Below, in pieces: positions 51,198 through 60,950 of a DNA stretch of 64,000 bases. The position numbers and the translations under genes were made by a program. The notes below the pieces were generated by a model that was not told the DNA's origin, ran no database searches, and was given only the letters and a program-made list of their open reading frames with translations. The stretch covers positions 124,001-188,000 of the forward strand of contig NZ_JAAGVY010000001.1 in assembly GCF_010686655.1 (NCBI RefSeq), given 5' to 3'. The DNA is from Cryomorpha ignava. Lineage in GTDB: Bacteria > Bacteroidota > Bacteroidia > Flavobacteriales_D > Cryomorphaceae. Position 1 is the stretch's first letter, and each line of letters begins with the position of its first letter.

Positions 51198-54100
51198 TTA
51201 CTCAACAACAACTTTAGCAGTAGAGATTTCATTTTCGGCAGTTCTTAATTGAAGAATATAAATTCCGGCATCAAGACCGTTTACATTCAATTCAACTCTT
51301 TGTGAAGCTGCAAATTCGAAAGCTTTAACTTCCTGACCGATCACATTGGTCAGAGTTGCAGCAACTATTGTTTTTGGTGCATCAACTACAAATCTATCGT
51401 GAGCCGGATTTGGGAACACGTCAAATTTGAATGTATTGATATCACTCAATCCATCAGGATCAACAGCAGTTGCCTGCATACAGAATTCACCTTCGGCACC
51501 TTCGTAACCATCTATCATTACTAAATACTCAACATCCATTTCTGTGGTAAATTGAATACCTGCAGGGTACTCAGTACCTGTTGAACTTGGACCATCTTCA
51601 TTACATTCAATCTGAGTGTAATCGCCACAAGCTCCTGTAAATATTGCCATTTGAGTATCACCATCTGTGATGTAATCTGTAGCACCATCACAATTCGTAG
51701 TTTCAAGCAAATATGTTCCGCCATCACCTGTAAAGGTAAACCACACTGTATGAGACAAAGTAGGAGTTCCAAACCAGCAGTTTGCCGTAACATCGTTTGG
51801 ATCCAGATCAGTATCAGAAACTGTAGCTCCAGCATTTGAGTAAACTCCAGATGTAACCGGTGTATTAATTGCACCGCCAAGAATAGCATTTAGGTTTTCA
51901 GCGCCTTCACACTCATCATTGGCAAGTGGCATGCGTGTAAACGAAAGACAAAATTCGCCTTGAGCCCCAACATAACCATCTATCATGATAAAGTAAGTCT
52001 CACCCATTACGGTTTGAAAATCGAGACCTGCAAAATAGTTTCCAACAGTTGAGTTTTCGCTATCCTCGTTACAAGCTTGCGGAGTGGCAAAAGCACAAAG
52101 TCCTGAATAGATCGCCATTTGAGTGTCGCCTTCAGGAATATAGTTTGTAGCCGTACCATTACAATCGTTCGTTTCTATGGTATAAGCTGCTCCATCGCCT
52201 GTAAAGGTAAACCATACAGTGCTTTCAAGACTTGCCTCAGATTCGCCAAAACATGCATAACCATTAGCAGGATCGCCAGAAGTACCAGCATCTACATTTG
52301 TAAAAATAGTAGAAACCTGAGGCTCTCCAACGGGACCACCCAATAAAGCATCAACCTCTAAGCTGGCTCCACAATCATCATTAACCGGTGGTAAAGTAAA
52401 TCCACAATCTGCAGATACTATATCGGCAGCATATCGTGGAAAAATCTGATAGCCACTCAAGAAAGGTGAGCTATTGTCAAACTGACCAACAATACCTGTC
52501 ACATTAAATCCTCCTGTAGGAACCGGTGCGGAGTAAAGATCAACATCATTATCTATTCGCAAGGCAAATTGAATCCCATCGGCATTTTCAACAGTTACGT
52601 TAAAACCAGATCCATTACCCGTCCACTGGCTTGGGTCTGGTATAAAAACACATTCCAATTTAACCACATTAGATTCAATATTTTCATCTAGAGCTGTAAC
52701 GACAATAGGAGTCATGGTATTATTGCCTTGTGAAACCAAAACAATAGAAGTTGGCGAAATCTGTGTAAGACCATTAAATTGGTTAACCGAGCCTTCAACT
52801 ACAACGCTGTCGCCTTCAGTAACTGTATAATCACTTAATGGAGTACCTGAATACAAGCCTATTCCTCCCGTTTGATCGATAATTGTAAAGGAAAGACCTG
52901 CGGCATTCATATTTACGCCGTGTACAATTCCCGCTATGGTAAAATCTGCGCCATTATTAACAGCTACACCATCAACATCAACAGCTGCTACAATAGCAAT
53001 ATCTGTAATTACAACTTGCGTATCGTCATCATCAATGGTAACTTCAAGTTCGCTTGTTCCTAGCAGTGCCCCGTTATTCGCATTTTGCAATGCAAACATA
53101 ATTGTGCGGTCTTCATTGGCATCAGCATCATCAATTACATCAAATGCAAAAGACTGAGATTCTGAAGAACTTGCCGGGAAAGTAATTGTAGTTGGATCAG
53201 TAAAAGTGTAATGTGTACCGTTTACCGCAGTTCCACCTGTTACAACAACATCTACCGTAGTGGCAACGTCTGTAGGGTTAGTGATCGTTACATTTACTGT
53301 TACAGTTCCATCCGTTTCAGAAACCATTAAATCTGCAGTTGCAAGAGAAACTCCTATTTCTGCATCACCAACAGTTACGTCATCTGCATCTCGCGGAAGC
53401 AATTTATAATTACCAAAACTATATGTGGCAATACCCGTTACAGAATAGTTAACAAAGTTTTGCGGCGCTGCATCATACATTACGTCATCTACTCTGTAAT
53501 CTCCAGAACCATCGTTAATTAGCCATTCGCCAAAACCAAGATCATCATTAAGACACGTAGCGTCTGCGATACTGATTAAAACCGATTCGTAATCTTCTAC
53601 GCCCGCAGTACCGGTGGTAAGAGCCACGGGAGCCGGAAGTGCATTACCAACAGAATTTTCAGTGATATCAGTAACACTATTAAGCCTTGTAAGGCCATTG
53701 CTTTCTTGAACAGTAGCAGTTACTGTTACATCATCTCCGATAGCAACTGTAGGAGCACCATCTGTTCTTACAAAAATACCAGTCCATGCTCCAGAACCAT
53801 CCTGAATCCAGAAACCGCTGTTGTAGAAACCAGTAACGATACCAGAAGTAATAACCATTTGATTAACCAATGGTGAGTTTCCGTCTTCATCTGTAGTTTC
53901 CTGAATTTCTGCAACAGTTGCATCTACGGGAGGTGGAAGATCAACAGAATAGGTTCCCAAAGGCCATGGAGTAGAGGCTGTTGCGTTTGTTGCCGCCCCA
54001 TTAAGCGCACCAACTCCTGAGTAAGTCCAGTCAGTAACCATAAAAGTAGTAGAAGCGACAGAACCACTATTGCGGTATGCCCAGCCATCTTTATATTCCC

Positions 54101-54542
54101 AAGGTTCATCAGTACCATCTACCTGAAGCACGCCGATATAATCAACAACTTCGTTATTTTGATAAAGTGCAATAACGTCGTCACCATTTACTGATAATGC
54201 GGCAACATTTATAGTATCAGGTTCGAATTCGAAAAAAGTTAAAAACTCGTCACCAGCATTAGCAGTTAAGTAAATGTAGTCTCCGGCAGTTGCTGAATTT
54301 GCAGGGAAAGTGAAATTTTGACCAGTGTCTGGCAAAGAGTCACCATTGTTTGCGTTAGCAAGGCCGTAAATACTTAAATCAGCAATGTCATTTATGACAT
54401 AAATTTCAAGAGCCTTGGGAGTTCCGCCAGGAAGCGTTCCATCAAGCACTCCGGTAAGAATCAAGTCGCTTTGTGCAAAACCGACTGATGTACATAATGT
54501 TAAAGCCACTATGAGTAACCTTGAGTAGAATTTTTTCATCAT
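51198..54542 (-). CDS. Large secreted multidomain T9SS protein with lamin-tail domain
   Basis: A 1114-residue surface or secreted protein. In order: signal peptide (1-21, ending GFAQ), a lamin-tail-like region (about 22-160, DLILTGVLDGTLPGGTPKAL), an OB-fold-like region (about 190-410, ending in LPRDADD), a Calx-beta-like domain (about 415-520), a second OB-fold-like region (about 525-690, ending FPRYAADI), two long repeats (about 705-865 and 875-1025), and a type A T9SS sorting domain (FDVFPNPAHDRFVVD to the end). Such mosaics often accompany secreted nucleases, but no catalytic domain is visible. I use the ATG at 54542; a second lies one codon inside. Confidence 0.87.
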   Translation of the reverse strand: MMKKFYSRLLIVALTLCTSVGFAQSDLILTGVLDGTLPGGTPKALEIYVINDIADLSIYGLANANNGDSLPDTGQNFTFPANSATAGDYIYLTANAGDEFLTFFEFEPDTINVAALSVNGDDVIALYQNNEVVDYIGVLQVDGTDEPWEYKDGWAYRNSGSVASTTFMVTDWTYSGVGALNGAATNATASTPWPLGTYSVDLPPPVDATVAEIQETTDEDGNSPLVNQMVITSGIVTGFYNSGFWIQDGSGAWTGIFVRTDGAPTVAIGDDVTVTATVQESNGLTRLNSVTDITENSVGNALPAPVALTTGTAGVEDYESVLISIADATCLNDDLGFGEWLINDGSGDYRVDDVMYDAAPQNFVNYSVTGIATYSFGNYKLLPRDADDVTVGDAEIGVSLATADLMVSETDGTVTVNVTITNPTDVATTVDVVVTGGTAVNGTHYTFTDPTTITFPASSSESQSFAFDVIDDADANEDRTIMFALQNANNGALLGTSELEVTIDDDDTQVVITDIAIVAAVDVDGVAVNNGADFTIAGIVHGVNMNAAGLSFTIIDQTGGIGLYSGTPLSDYTVTEGDSVVVEGSVNQFNGLTQISPTSIVLVSQGNNTMTPIVVTALDENIESNVVKLECVFIPDPSQWTGNGSGFNVTVENADGIQFALRIDNDVDLYSAPVPTGGFNVTGIVGQFDNSSPFLSGYQIFPRYAADIVSADCGFTLPPVNDDCGASLEVDALLGGPVGEPQVSTIFTNVDAGTSGDPANGYACFGESEASLESTVWFTFTGDGAAYTIETNDCNGTATNYIPEGDTQMAIYSGLCAFATPQACNEDSENSTVGNYFAGLDFQTVMGETYFIMIDGYVGAQGEFCLSFTRMPLANDECEGAENLNAILGGAINTPVTSGVYSNAGATVSDTDLDPNDVTANCWFGTPTLSHTVWFTFTGDGGTYLLETTNCDGATDYITDGDTQMAIFTGACGDYTQIECNEDGPSSTGTEYPAGIQFTTEMDVEYLVMIDGYEGAEGEFCMQATAVDPDGLSDINTFKFDVFPNPAHDRFVVDAPKTIVAATLTNVIGQEVKAFEFAASQRVELNVNGLDAGIYILQLRTAENEISTAKVVVE

Positions 54543-54611
54543 ATTAATTTTGGTTTTTATTTGGCCCAAAAATAGGCATAATTAAGCGTGTAAAGTACGC
54601 ATTTACTTTAA

Positions 54612-55175
54612 CTATTTGTTATTAAACTGTGTCATTGTTTGGCTTCCGCCAATGGAGGCGAATGATTTAACAGTATCGGCAGCAATCGTTATACGCTCAT
54701 TTAGAGAGAGTAACTCTTCATTATTCCATTCGCCAAGCACGTAATCTACCTGTCTGCCTTTTTCAAAATCGGCTCCCACACCAATTCGAAGACGCGCATA
54801 GTCAGTACGCCCTAAAATATGGGTAATGCTTTTCAGGCCGTTGTGCCCCCCATCGCTTCCTTTCATTCGCAAGCGCTGTTTGCCGAAAGGCAGAGCCAAA
54901 TCATCTGTTACTACCAGCAATCTTTCCATCGGAATTTTCTCTTGCTGTAGCCAATAGTTAACTGCCTTGCCGCTCAAATTCATATATGTAGAGGGCTTGA
55001 GAAGTACCAGGGTTCTGCCGCGTACTTTTATATGCGCCACATCTCCATACCTCTCGGTTTTGGGCAAAATGTCGGACGCCCTCGAAAGGGCGTCCATTAC
55101 TTTAAACCCGATATTGTGTCTTGTTTCAGCATACTCGCTGCCTACATTTCCCAAACCGGCTATCAAATATTTCAT
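54612..55175 (-). CDS. pth: Peptidyl-tRNA hydrolase
   Basis: Pth frees tRNA from peptidyl-tRNA that dropped off the ribosome. The 187-residue protein has the family opening YLIAGLGNVGSEYAETRHNIGF with the catalytic His20 region, STYMNLSG and DDLALPFGKQRLRMKGSDGGHNGL. It follows rplY by 20 bp, in the common bacterial order prs, rplY, pth. Confidence 0.97.
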   Translation of the reverse strand: MKYLIAGLGNVGSEYAETRHNIGFKVMDALSRASDILPKTERYGDVAHIKVRGRTLVLLKPSTYMNLSGKAVNYWLQQEKIPMERLLVVTDDLALPFGKQRLRMKGSDGGHNGLKSITHILGRTDYARLRIGVGADFEKGRQVDYVLGEWNNEELLSLNERITIAADTVKSFASIGGSQTMTQFNNK

Positions 55176-55195
55176 GTACCTGTGTACAGATTTAT

Positions 55196-55843
55196 TTATT
55201 CCTTTCCTTCTTCGGCTGTCGGTGCATCTTCACCTTCGGCTGCTCCTTCTTCACCTTCTTCGCCTTCTTCACCTTCTTCAGTTTCTTCATCTTCCATTGC
55301 TCCACGTGCAGTTCTTACACCTACTACAACCGATTCTGGGTTGTGAAGAAGTGTAACATCCGGCAAGTTGATGTCTTTAATACGAAGCGACTGACCAATA
55401 CGAAGTTTTGTAATATCCATTTCTATGGCTTCCGGAAAATCTTTTGGCAATCCCTGTACAGCAATTCTACGGAAGTTTGTAGCCAAACGACCACCATTCT
55501 TTACCCCGATAGCGTTACCTGAAATGTGAACCGGAAGTTCCATTTTAACCGGCTTACCATCAATAATTTGAAGGAAGTCGGCGTGGATAATACGATCTGA
55601 TACCGGATCAAATTGAAGATCTTTCAAGATTGCTTCCACTTTTTTACCACCCATGTCTAATTCAAATTTAAATACATCGGGGGTATAAACAAATTTAGAG
55701 AAAGCCATAAGCTCTACAGAAAAGTGCGTTTGATCTTCGCCACCATATACCACACATGGTACAAGGCCTTGGGCACGCACTGCCTTAGCATCTTTTTTCC
55801 CTACGTTCTCTCTTAGAGAACCGCTCAACGATACTGTTTTCAT
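55196..55843 (-). CDS. rplY: 50S ribosomal protein L25 (CTC family)
   Basis: Ribosomal protein L25, which binds 5S rRNA. The 215-residue form is the long CTC type: an L25 core (1-95) and an additional beta domain (about 96-180), ending in a Glu-rich tail (from about 185) typical of Bacteroidota L25. It lies 16 bp after prs and 20 bp before pth. Confidence 0.95.
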   Translation of the reverse strand: MKTVSLSGSLRENVGKKDAKAVRAQGLVPCVVYGGEDQTHFSVELMAFSKFVYTPDVFKFELDMGGKKVEAILKDLQFDPVSDRIIHADFLQIIDGKPVKMELPVHISGNAIGVKNGGRLATNFRRIAVQGLPKDFPEAIEMDITKLRIGQSLRIKDINLPDVTLLHNPESVVVGVRTARGAMEDEETEEGEEGEEGEEGAAEGEDAPTAEEGKE

Positions 55844-55859
55844 TTACTTAGTTATTAAT

Positions 55860-56795
55860 TTATGAAACGATAAAATATTTACTGATTGACTGGTAATTAA
55901 TAGCGCTGTGTATAACATCTGCAAAGAGATCAGCCACTGTTAATACCTTTATTTTTGAACTTTCCCTTTGAATAGGAATAGTATCTGTAACAATTAATTC
56001 TTTGATGGCAGATTTTTCAAGACGGTCATATGCCGGTCCCGAAAGTACAGCGTGGGTGCATATTGCACGTACACTTTTAGCGCCTTTATCCATCATCATA
56101 TCAGATGCTGTAGTAAGCGTGCCCGCAGTGTCAATAATATCATCTACCAAAATGACGTCACGCCCTTCCACATCACCAATTACGGTCATGTTTTCTATTT
56201 CATTAGCCACTTTCCGTTGTTTGTAGCAAATGGCCAGGTCAACATTTAAGTATTTTGCATAGGCATTTGCTCTTTTGGTTCCACCGGTATCCGGAGCGGC
56301 CATAATTACATTTCTCACATCGAGTGTTTCGATATAAGGCAAAAAGATAGACGATGCAAAAAGGTGATCTACAGGCACTTCAAAAAATCCCTGTATTTGA
56401 TCAGCGTGCAAATCCATGGTCATTACGCGGTCTACACCAGCTGCTGTAAGCAAATTTGCCACCAGCTTAGCGCCAATAGCTACGCGTGGCTTGTCTTTTC
56501 TGTCTTGACGGGCAAAACCAAAATAAGGAATTACGGCAATAATTTTTCTGGCAGAGGCTCTTTTAGCAGCATCAATCATCAAGAGAAGCTCCATAAGATT
56601 GTCTGCTGGGGGCATCGTTGACTGGATGATAAACACATCGTTTCCGCGGATACTTTCTTCGTATGAAACCTGGAACTCGCCGTCGCTAAACTTGGAGTGC
56701 TTCACATTGCCAAGCTCTTGCCCGTAGGCGCGTGCTATTCTGCTTCCGAGATCATCGGTTACGCTACCTGCGAAAATTTTTACTGAGCTACTCAT
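55860..56795 (-). CDS. prs: Ribose-phosphate pyrophosphokinase
   Basis: PRPP synthetase (ribose 5-phosphate + ATP to PRPP), which supplies purine, pyrimidine, His and Trp synthesis. The 311-residue class I enzyme has the flexible-loop region FARQDRKDKPR, TMDLHADQIQGFF and the PRPP loop VDDIIDTAGTL. It heads the prs-rplY-pth operon. The promoter is TTG-N20-TACATTTG at 56848-56818 on the minus strand. Confidence 0.97.
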   Translation of the reverse strand: MSSSVKIFAGSVTDDLGSRIARAYGQELGNVKHSKFSDGEFQVSYEESIRGNDVFIIQSTMPPADNLMELLLMIDAAKRASARKIIAVIPYFGFARQDRKDKPRVAIGAKLVANLLTAAGVDRVMTMDLHADQIQGFFEVPVDHLFASSIFLPYIETLDVRNVIMAAPDTGGTKRANAYAKYLNVDLAICYKQRKVANEIENMTVIGDVEGRDVILVDDIIDTAGTLTTASDMMMDKGAKSVRAICTHAVLSGPAYDRLEKSAIKELIVTDTIPIQRESSKIKVLTVADLFADVIHSAINYQSISKYFIVS

Positions 56796-56817
56796 TGTGG
56801 CCGTTTAAAAAGGGGTG

Positions 56818-56848
56818 CAAATGTATGGAAATGGTTGGGTTAAAACAA
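56818..56848 (-). promoter_or_regulatory. Promoter of the prs-rplY-pth operon
   Basis: Minus strand: -33 TTG (56848-56846), 20 bp, -7 TACATTTG (56825-56818). Transcription should start near 56811, giving a leader of about 15 nt. Confidence 0.65.
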
Positions 56849-57002
56849 GGAAATAAGCAAGGATGATTCTATAATTGAAATTGGTCGAAAAATAATACAA
56901 TTATGTTAAGATTCTATTTTCAATCACATTCACCCATCGGGTTGACTACCATAACCAAAAAGCGAATCATCCAGCTCTCACCTTCTCATTCGCTTTCTTT
57001 TG

Positions 57003-57084
57003 TACCCGGGGCGGGAATCGAACCCGCACATCCGAAAATACTGGATTTTGAATCCAGCGCGTCTACCAGTTCCGCCACCCGGGC
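57003..57084 (-). tRNA. tRNA-Leu (anticodon CAA)
   Basis: A complete class II tRNA: acceptor GCCCGGG/CCCGGGT, D arm GCGGAACTGGTAGACGC, anticodon stem CTGGA/TCCAG with loop TTCAAAA (anticodon CAA), a 14-nt variable arm, and T arm GCGGG-TTCGATT-CCCGC. The 3' CCA is not encoded. 82 nt long. Confidence 0.95.
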
Positions 57085-57100
57085 ATTATTCTTACTAAAT

Positions 57101-57150
57101 ACCCGGTGGTGGAGTTTATCCCGCTCATTAGCGGGACCACCCGGGCATTA
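57101..57150. repeat. Partial duplicate of the tRNA-Leu 5' end in a hairpin
   Basis: CCACCCGGGCATTA at the tRNA 5' edge (57075-57088) recurs at 57137-57150. Between lies an inverted repeat with arms CCCGGTGG/CCACCCGGG and an inner CCCGC/GCGGG stem. It may be a scar of recombination at the tRNA. Confidence 0.55.
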
Positions 57151-57358
57151 ATTGGACTGCAAAAATAGTGTTTCTACTGATTTGAACAAGCAAAAAGAAA
57201 AACGAATGTAAAATACATACCAATTTGCTGCTATAAACATTCTGACTCCACCAAAAACTCATATAATCCTTCAGTTTAATTCTTTTGAAACATCCCCAAA
57301 ACCTCTCCTTCACTTTAATTAACAAGCCACCCGGCAACTTTAGTAAAAGAATACGTTT

Positions 57359-57366
57359 TACCTTTG
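57359..57366 (+). promoter_or_regulatory. -7 box of the deaminase gene (TACCTTTG)
   Basis: Consensus match only 4 bp before the ATG at 57371, implying leaderless transcription unless a later start is used. Confidence 0.5.
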
Positions 57367-57370
57367 CTCT

Positions 57371-57826
57371 ATGATTGCAGAAGGTATATTGACATACACT
57401 GATAAGGAAAAACAACTTCGCTACGACTTGGCTTACCTGCGTATGGCGCACGAATGGAGCAAACTTTCTCATTGTAAACGCAAACAAGTTGGTTCGATTA
57501 TCGTTAAGAATGGCATGATCATTTCGGATGGCTACAACGGTGCCCCGGCAGGATTTGACAACTGTTGCGAAGATGATGATGGCAAAACGCATTGGTTTGT
57601 GCTTCATGCAGAAGCAAATGCCATTTCAAAAGTTGCACGATCAACCAATAACGCGCAAGACTCTACACTTTATCTTACCATGTCGCCCTGCAAGGACTGT
57701 TGCAAAATGATACTGCAAGTTGGCATAAAACGTGTAGTTTACAGTACACAATACAGAGATAATTTAGGCTTGGAACTCTTGAAATCTGCCCACATAGAAG
57801 TAGAGTATATACCCGTACCAGAATAA
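57371..57826 (+). CDS. Deoxycytidylate (dCMP) deaminase
   Basis: A zinc-dependent dCMP/CMP deaminase family protein of 151 residues that makes dUMP for thymidylate synthesis. The active site has HAE (79-81) and PCKDC (106-110, Cys107 and Cys110), plus SDGYNGAP (52-59), typical of the group. An alternative TTG start lies six codons downstream. The stop shares bases with the next ATG (TAATG), so it is coupled to the S41 protease gene. Confidence 0.93.
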   Translation: MIAEGILTYTDKEKQLRYDLAYLRMAHEWSKLSHCKRKQVGSIIVKNGMIISDGYNGAPAGFDNCCEDDDGKTHWFVLHAEANAISKVARSTNNAQDSTLYLTMSPCKDCCKMILQVGIKRVVYSTQYRDNLGLELLKSAHIEVEYIPVPE

Positions 57827-59451
57827 TGAATCAAAATCAAAATAGTAATAAACTCCTTATATACTATCCATTGCTGCTGGCAGGAATGCTTGTGCTGGGT
57901 ATCTATCTCGGGTCTTATTTTTCATCGGGAACGATAGAAACGACTTCATTTTTTCCAAAGAAAAGTGTAAACAGCGCAGATAAAATTGGGCAAATTATCA
58001 ATTTTATCGATAAGGAATACGTGGATACCATTGCCAAAAATAACTTGATAAACAAGGCGATAGGGGCCATTTTGGAAGATCTTGATCCCCACTCTTACTA
58101 TATATCAGCCGAAGAGTTGGCTTCATACACCGAACCATTAGAAGGAAATTTCGACGGAATTGGTGTTGAGTTTTTGATTCAGGCAGATACTGTTAGAGTT
58201 GTTTCTGCTATAGAAGGAGGGCCAAGTGAAGAGTTGGGAATTATGGCCGGCGATAAAATTATTGCGGTAGATGGCGAGAATATAGCCGGGGTGGAGATTA
58301 ATAACGAAGACGTAATAAAACATCTTAAGGGTCCGAGAGGAACCAAAGTAAATGTGGATATTCTGCGTAGCAATAAAGTAATACCCTTCAATATTACGCG
58401 TGGTACCATTCCAATAAATAGCGTTGTAACCTCTCAACTTCTTGACAAGACCACAGGATACATCAAAATAAGCCGTTTTGCACGTACGACTTACGACGAA
58501 TTTATGTCTCACATGGGTCGGTTAAGAGCCGAAGGAATGGAAGACATTATTTTGGATCTTCGCGGTAATGGAGGCGGATACCTCAATGCTGCAGTTCAAA
58601 TTTCTGAAGAATTTCTCCAAAAAGGTCAACTCGTAGTTTATACAGAGGGTAAAGCGAGCCCCAAGCGCTCGTATTATGCGAGTAAAATTGGGGAATACAG
58701 CGAAATGCCTCTGGCGGTTTTAATTAATCAGGGTTCAGCATCTGCATCTGAAATTCTTGCAGGAGCCATTCAGGATAACGACCGGGGTTTGATTATTGGA
58801 CGCCGTTCTTTTGGAAAAGGATTGGTGCAGGAGCATCTAAGCCTTCCCGATCAATCGGCGTTGAGGCTCACTGTAGCTCGCTATTACACCCCAACGGGTC
58901 GCAGTATTCAAAAACCTTACGGGAAAGGAGTGCATTACGAAGACGACTATGAAATAAGATTTGAGCATGGTGAAATGATGTATCAGGACAGTATTGTATT
59001 TCCAGATTCGCTGAAATACACTACTCCCGGCGGGCGAACAGTGTATGGTGGTGGCGGAATTATGCCCGATATTTTTGTAGGAGTAGATACCGTTGGCGCT
59101 TCCCAATACCTCAGCATCGTGAGCTACCAAGGTTTGCTAAATCAATTTGGTTTCGATTATGCCGATGGCCACAGAATTGATTTAAAAAACTATACATCCT
59201 ACAAGGATTTCAAGCAGAGGTTTGAAATAACCGATGACTTGCTGAAAGATTTTGTGAGCTACTCTTCCGAGAAAGGAATAGAAGCAGATGATAAAGGAAT
59301 TAAGGCTTCAAAAGAGGTTTTAAAGATTCGGATTAAGGCGTATATCGCACGAAATATTTGGGGCAATGATGGATATTATGCCATCATGAATCAGGATGAC
59401 AATGTGCTCAAAGAAGCACAAATTGCTCTCTCTTCTACCGCGAGTCTATAA
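57826..59451 (+). CDS. S41-family C-terminal processing peptidase
   Basis: A 541-residue CtpA/Prc-type serine protease anchored by an N-terminal membrane helix (about 10-33) and therefore periplasmic. A PDZ domain (about 105-185) recognises C-termini. The catalytic dyad is Ser306 (GSASASEI, 303-310) and Lys331 (SFGKGLVQ). Such proteases trim or degrade envelope proteins. It is coupled to the dCMP deaminase gene, an order common in Bacteroidota but with no known metabolic logic. Confidence 0.93.
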   Translation: MNQNQNSNKLLIYYPLLLAGMLVLGIYLGSYFSSGTIETTSFFPKKSVNSADKIGQIINFIDKEYVDTIAKNNLINKAIGAILEDLDPHSYYISAEELASYTEPLEGNFDGIGVEFLIQADTVRVVSAIEGGPSEELGIMAGDKIIAVDGENIAGVEINNEDVIKHLKGPRGTKVNVDILRSNKVIPFNITRGTIPINSVVTSQLLDKTTGYIKISRFARTTYDEFMSHMGRLRAEGMEDIILDLRGNGGGYLNAAVQISEEFLQKGQLVVYTEGKASPKRSYYASKIGEYSEMPLAVLINQGSASASEILAGAIQDNDRGLIIGRRSFGKGLVQEHLSLPDQSALRLTVARYYTPTGRSIQKPYGKGVHYEDDYEIRFEHGEMMYQDSIVFPDSLKYTTPGGRTVYGGGGIMPDIFVGVDTVGASQYLSIVSYQGLLNQFGFDYADGHRIDLKNYTSYKDFKQRFEITDDLLKDFVSYSSEKGIEADDKGIKASKEVLKIRIKAYIARNIWGNDGYYAIMNQDDNVLKEAQIALSSTASL

Positions 59452-60273
59452 TTATTTAACTATAAACCAGTTGTTCAGCAAATTCTCCTTGTTGTAAACC
59501 ATCGGTTTTCCTGTTGAATGGTCGTATATTTCTTTTCCTGCGCCTTTCGCAATAGCGTGACCGGCGGCAGTGTCCCACTCCATTGTTGGTGCAAACCGTG
59601 GGTAGATATCGGCCACTCCTTCGGCTACGAGGCAAATCTTTAGCGAGCTACCCATACTCACGATATTTATTTCGCCATGTTCTGCGCTCAGCTCGTCCAT
59701 AAAGTCGGCAGTTTCTAAAGATTTATGAGATCGGCTGCCAACAACCGTATAGACACGACTCTGATTTGAACTAGGCAGTTTTTTTGCGGAAGCAATCCAT
59801 TTTTCAAGTCCTGCGCCCTGATTATTAAATTTGGAAATTTTAAAAGCTCCCTTTTCGGGAATACCGAAATACATAACACCGGTTACAGGCACATAAATAA
59901 CACCGGCCACCGAAATCCCGTTCTCAATCAGTGCAATATTTACCGTAAACTCCCCATTTCTCTTCACAAATTCTTTTGTTCCGTCAAGCGGATCGACCAT
60001 CCAAAAACGTGTCCATTCCTTTCTTTCAGCAAAAGGAATTTTTCTTCCCTCTTCACTCAAAATGGGGATTTGGGTTTGGCTTAAGCCGGCTGCAATTTCC
60101 TCGTGTGCATTCCGATCAGCCAGCGTAAGCGGACTAGTATCTTCTTTTTGCTCTACATCAAAGGGGGTATCGTAAACTTTTAGGATTTCAAGCCCCGCTC
60201 TATAAGCTGTTGCAATGGCTGTTTCCATTACTTCATTGATGCATATTTCCGGTTGAATTCTCATTTTGGTCAA
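59452..60273 (-). CDS. cysQ: 3'(2'),5'-bisphosphate nucleotidase
   Basis: CysQ hydrolyses PAP (3'-phosphoadenosine 5'-phosphate), the by-product of sulfate reduction, to AMP. The 273-residue enzyme has the metal-binding motifs SEE (73-75) and DPLDGTKE (94-101) of the Li+-sensitive phosphatase family. It is divergent from cysC-cysD-cysN, so the four form a sulfur-activation locus. The stop abuts the convergent S41 protease stop. A second Met (codon 4) is an alternative start. Confidence 0.94.
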   Translation of the reverse strand: MTKMRIQPEICINEVMETAIATAYRAGLEILKVYDTPFDVEQKEDTSPLTLADRNAHEEIAAGLSQTQIPILSEEGRKIPFAERKEWTRFWMVDPLDGTKEFVKRNGEFTVNIALIENGISVAGVIYVPVTGVMYFGIPEKGAFKISKFNNQGAGLEKWIASAKKLPSSNQSRVYTVVGSRSHKSLETADFMDELSAEHGEINIVSMGSSLKICLVAEGVADIYPRFAPTMEWDTAAGHAIAKGAGKEIYDHSTGKPMVYNKENLLNNWFIVK

Positions 60274-60323
60274 GTAATTTTGAACTATGTTGAATTAAAA
60301 GGTGGTAAAAGTCGCACAATTAT

Positions 60324-60331
60324 TAAATTTG
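60324..60331 (+). promoter_or_regulatory. -7 box of cysC (TAAATTTG)
   Basis: TAnnTTTG match 10 bp before the cysC ATG; the -33 element is not clear. Confidence 0.45.
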
Positions 60332-60341
60332 TGGGCACTTC

Positions 60342-60950
60342 ATGAAAGAAAAGAAAGGAAACATATTTACATTTCACGATAAAGTGATACAGCGGGTGGA
60401 AAAAGAAGACCTTTTAAACCAAAATGCGTACACAATTTGGCTTACCGGTTTATCAGGATCGGGCAAGACGACTATTGCCCAGATTCTGGAGCTGGAACTT
60501 CATGAAATGGGATTTACTACCATGCTGCTTGATGGAGACAATGTACGCGACGGTTTGAACAACAACCTCGATTTTACCGAAAGTGGAAGAAGAGAAAACA
60601 TTCGCAGAATAGCGGAGGTAAACAAACTCTTTAACGACTGCGGAGTAGTTACGATTAATTGCTTCGTGAGTCCAACAAACGACTTGCGCGAAATGGCCAA
60701 ATCTATTGTTGGAGAGAAATCATTCCTTGAAGTTTTTATCGATACGCCGCTGGAAGAATGCGAAAAGCGAGATGTAAAAGGACTTTACGCCAAGGCTCGC
60801 GCCGGAAAAATTCCTAATTTTACCGGAATTAGCGCCCCTTTTGATATTCCCGTTAATGCCAATTTGGTGCTCAATACATTAAACATTTCACCGGAAGAAT
60901 CTGCAAAAGAACTTCTGGAATTTATAAAACCTAAAATTTCTAAAGGCTAA
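60342..60950 (+). CDS. cysC: Adenylylsulfate kinase
   Basis: APS kinase (APS + ATP to PAPS). The 202-residue protein has the P-loop GLSGSGKTT (36-44), DGDNVRDGLNNNLDF (64-78) and the FVSP loop with the phosphorylated-type Ser110. It heads the cysC-cysD-cysN set; its TAA overlaps the cysD ATG by 1 nt (TAATG). Confidence 0.95.
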   Translation: MKEKKGNIFTFHDKVIQRVEKEDLLNQNAYTIWLTGLSGSGKTTIAQILELELHEMGFTTMLLDGDNVRDGLNNNLDFTESGRRENIRRIAEVNKLFNDCGVVTINCFVSPTNDLREMAKSIVGEKSFLEVFIDTPLEECEKRDVKGLYAKARAGKIPNFTGISAPFDIPVNANLVLNTLNISPEESAKELLEFIKPKISKG

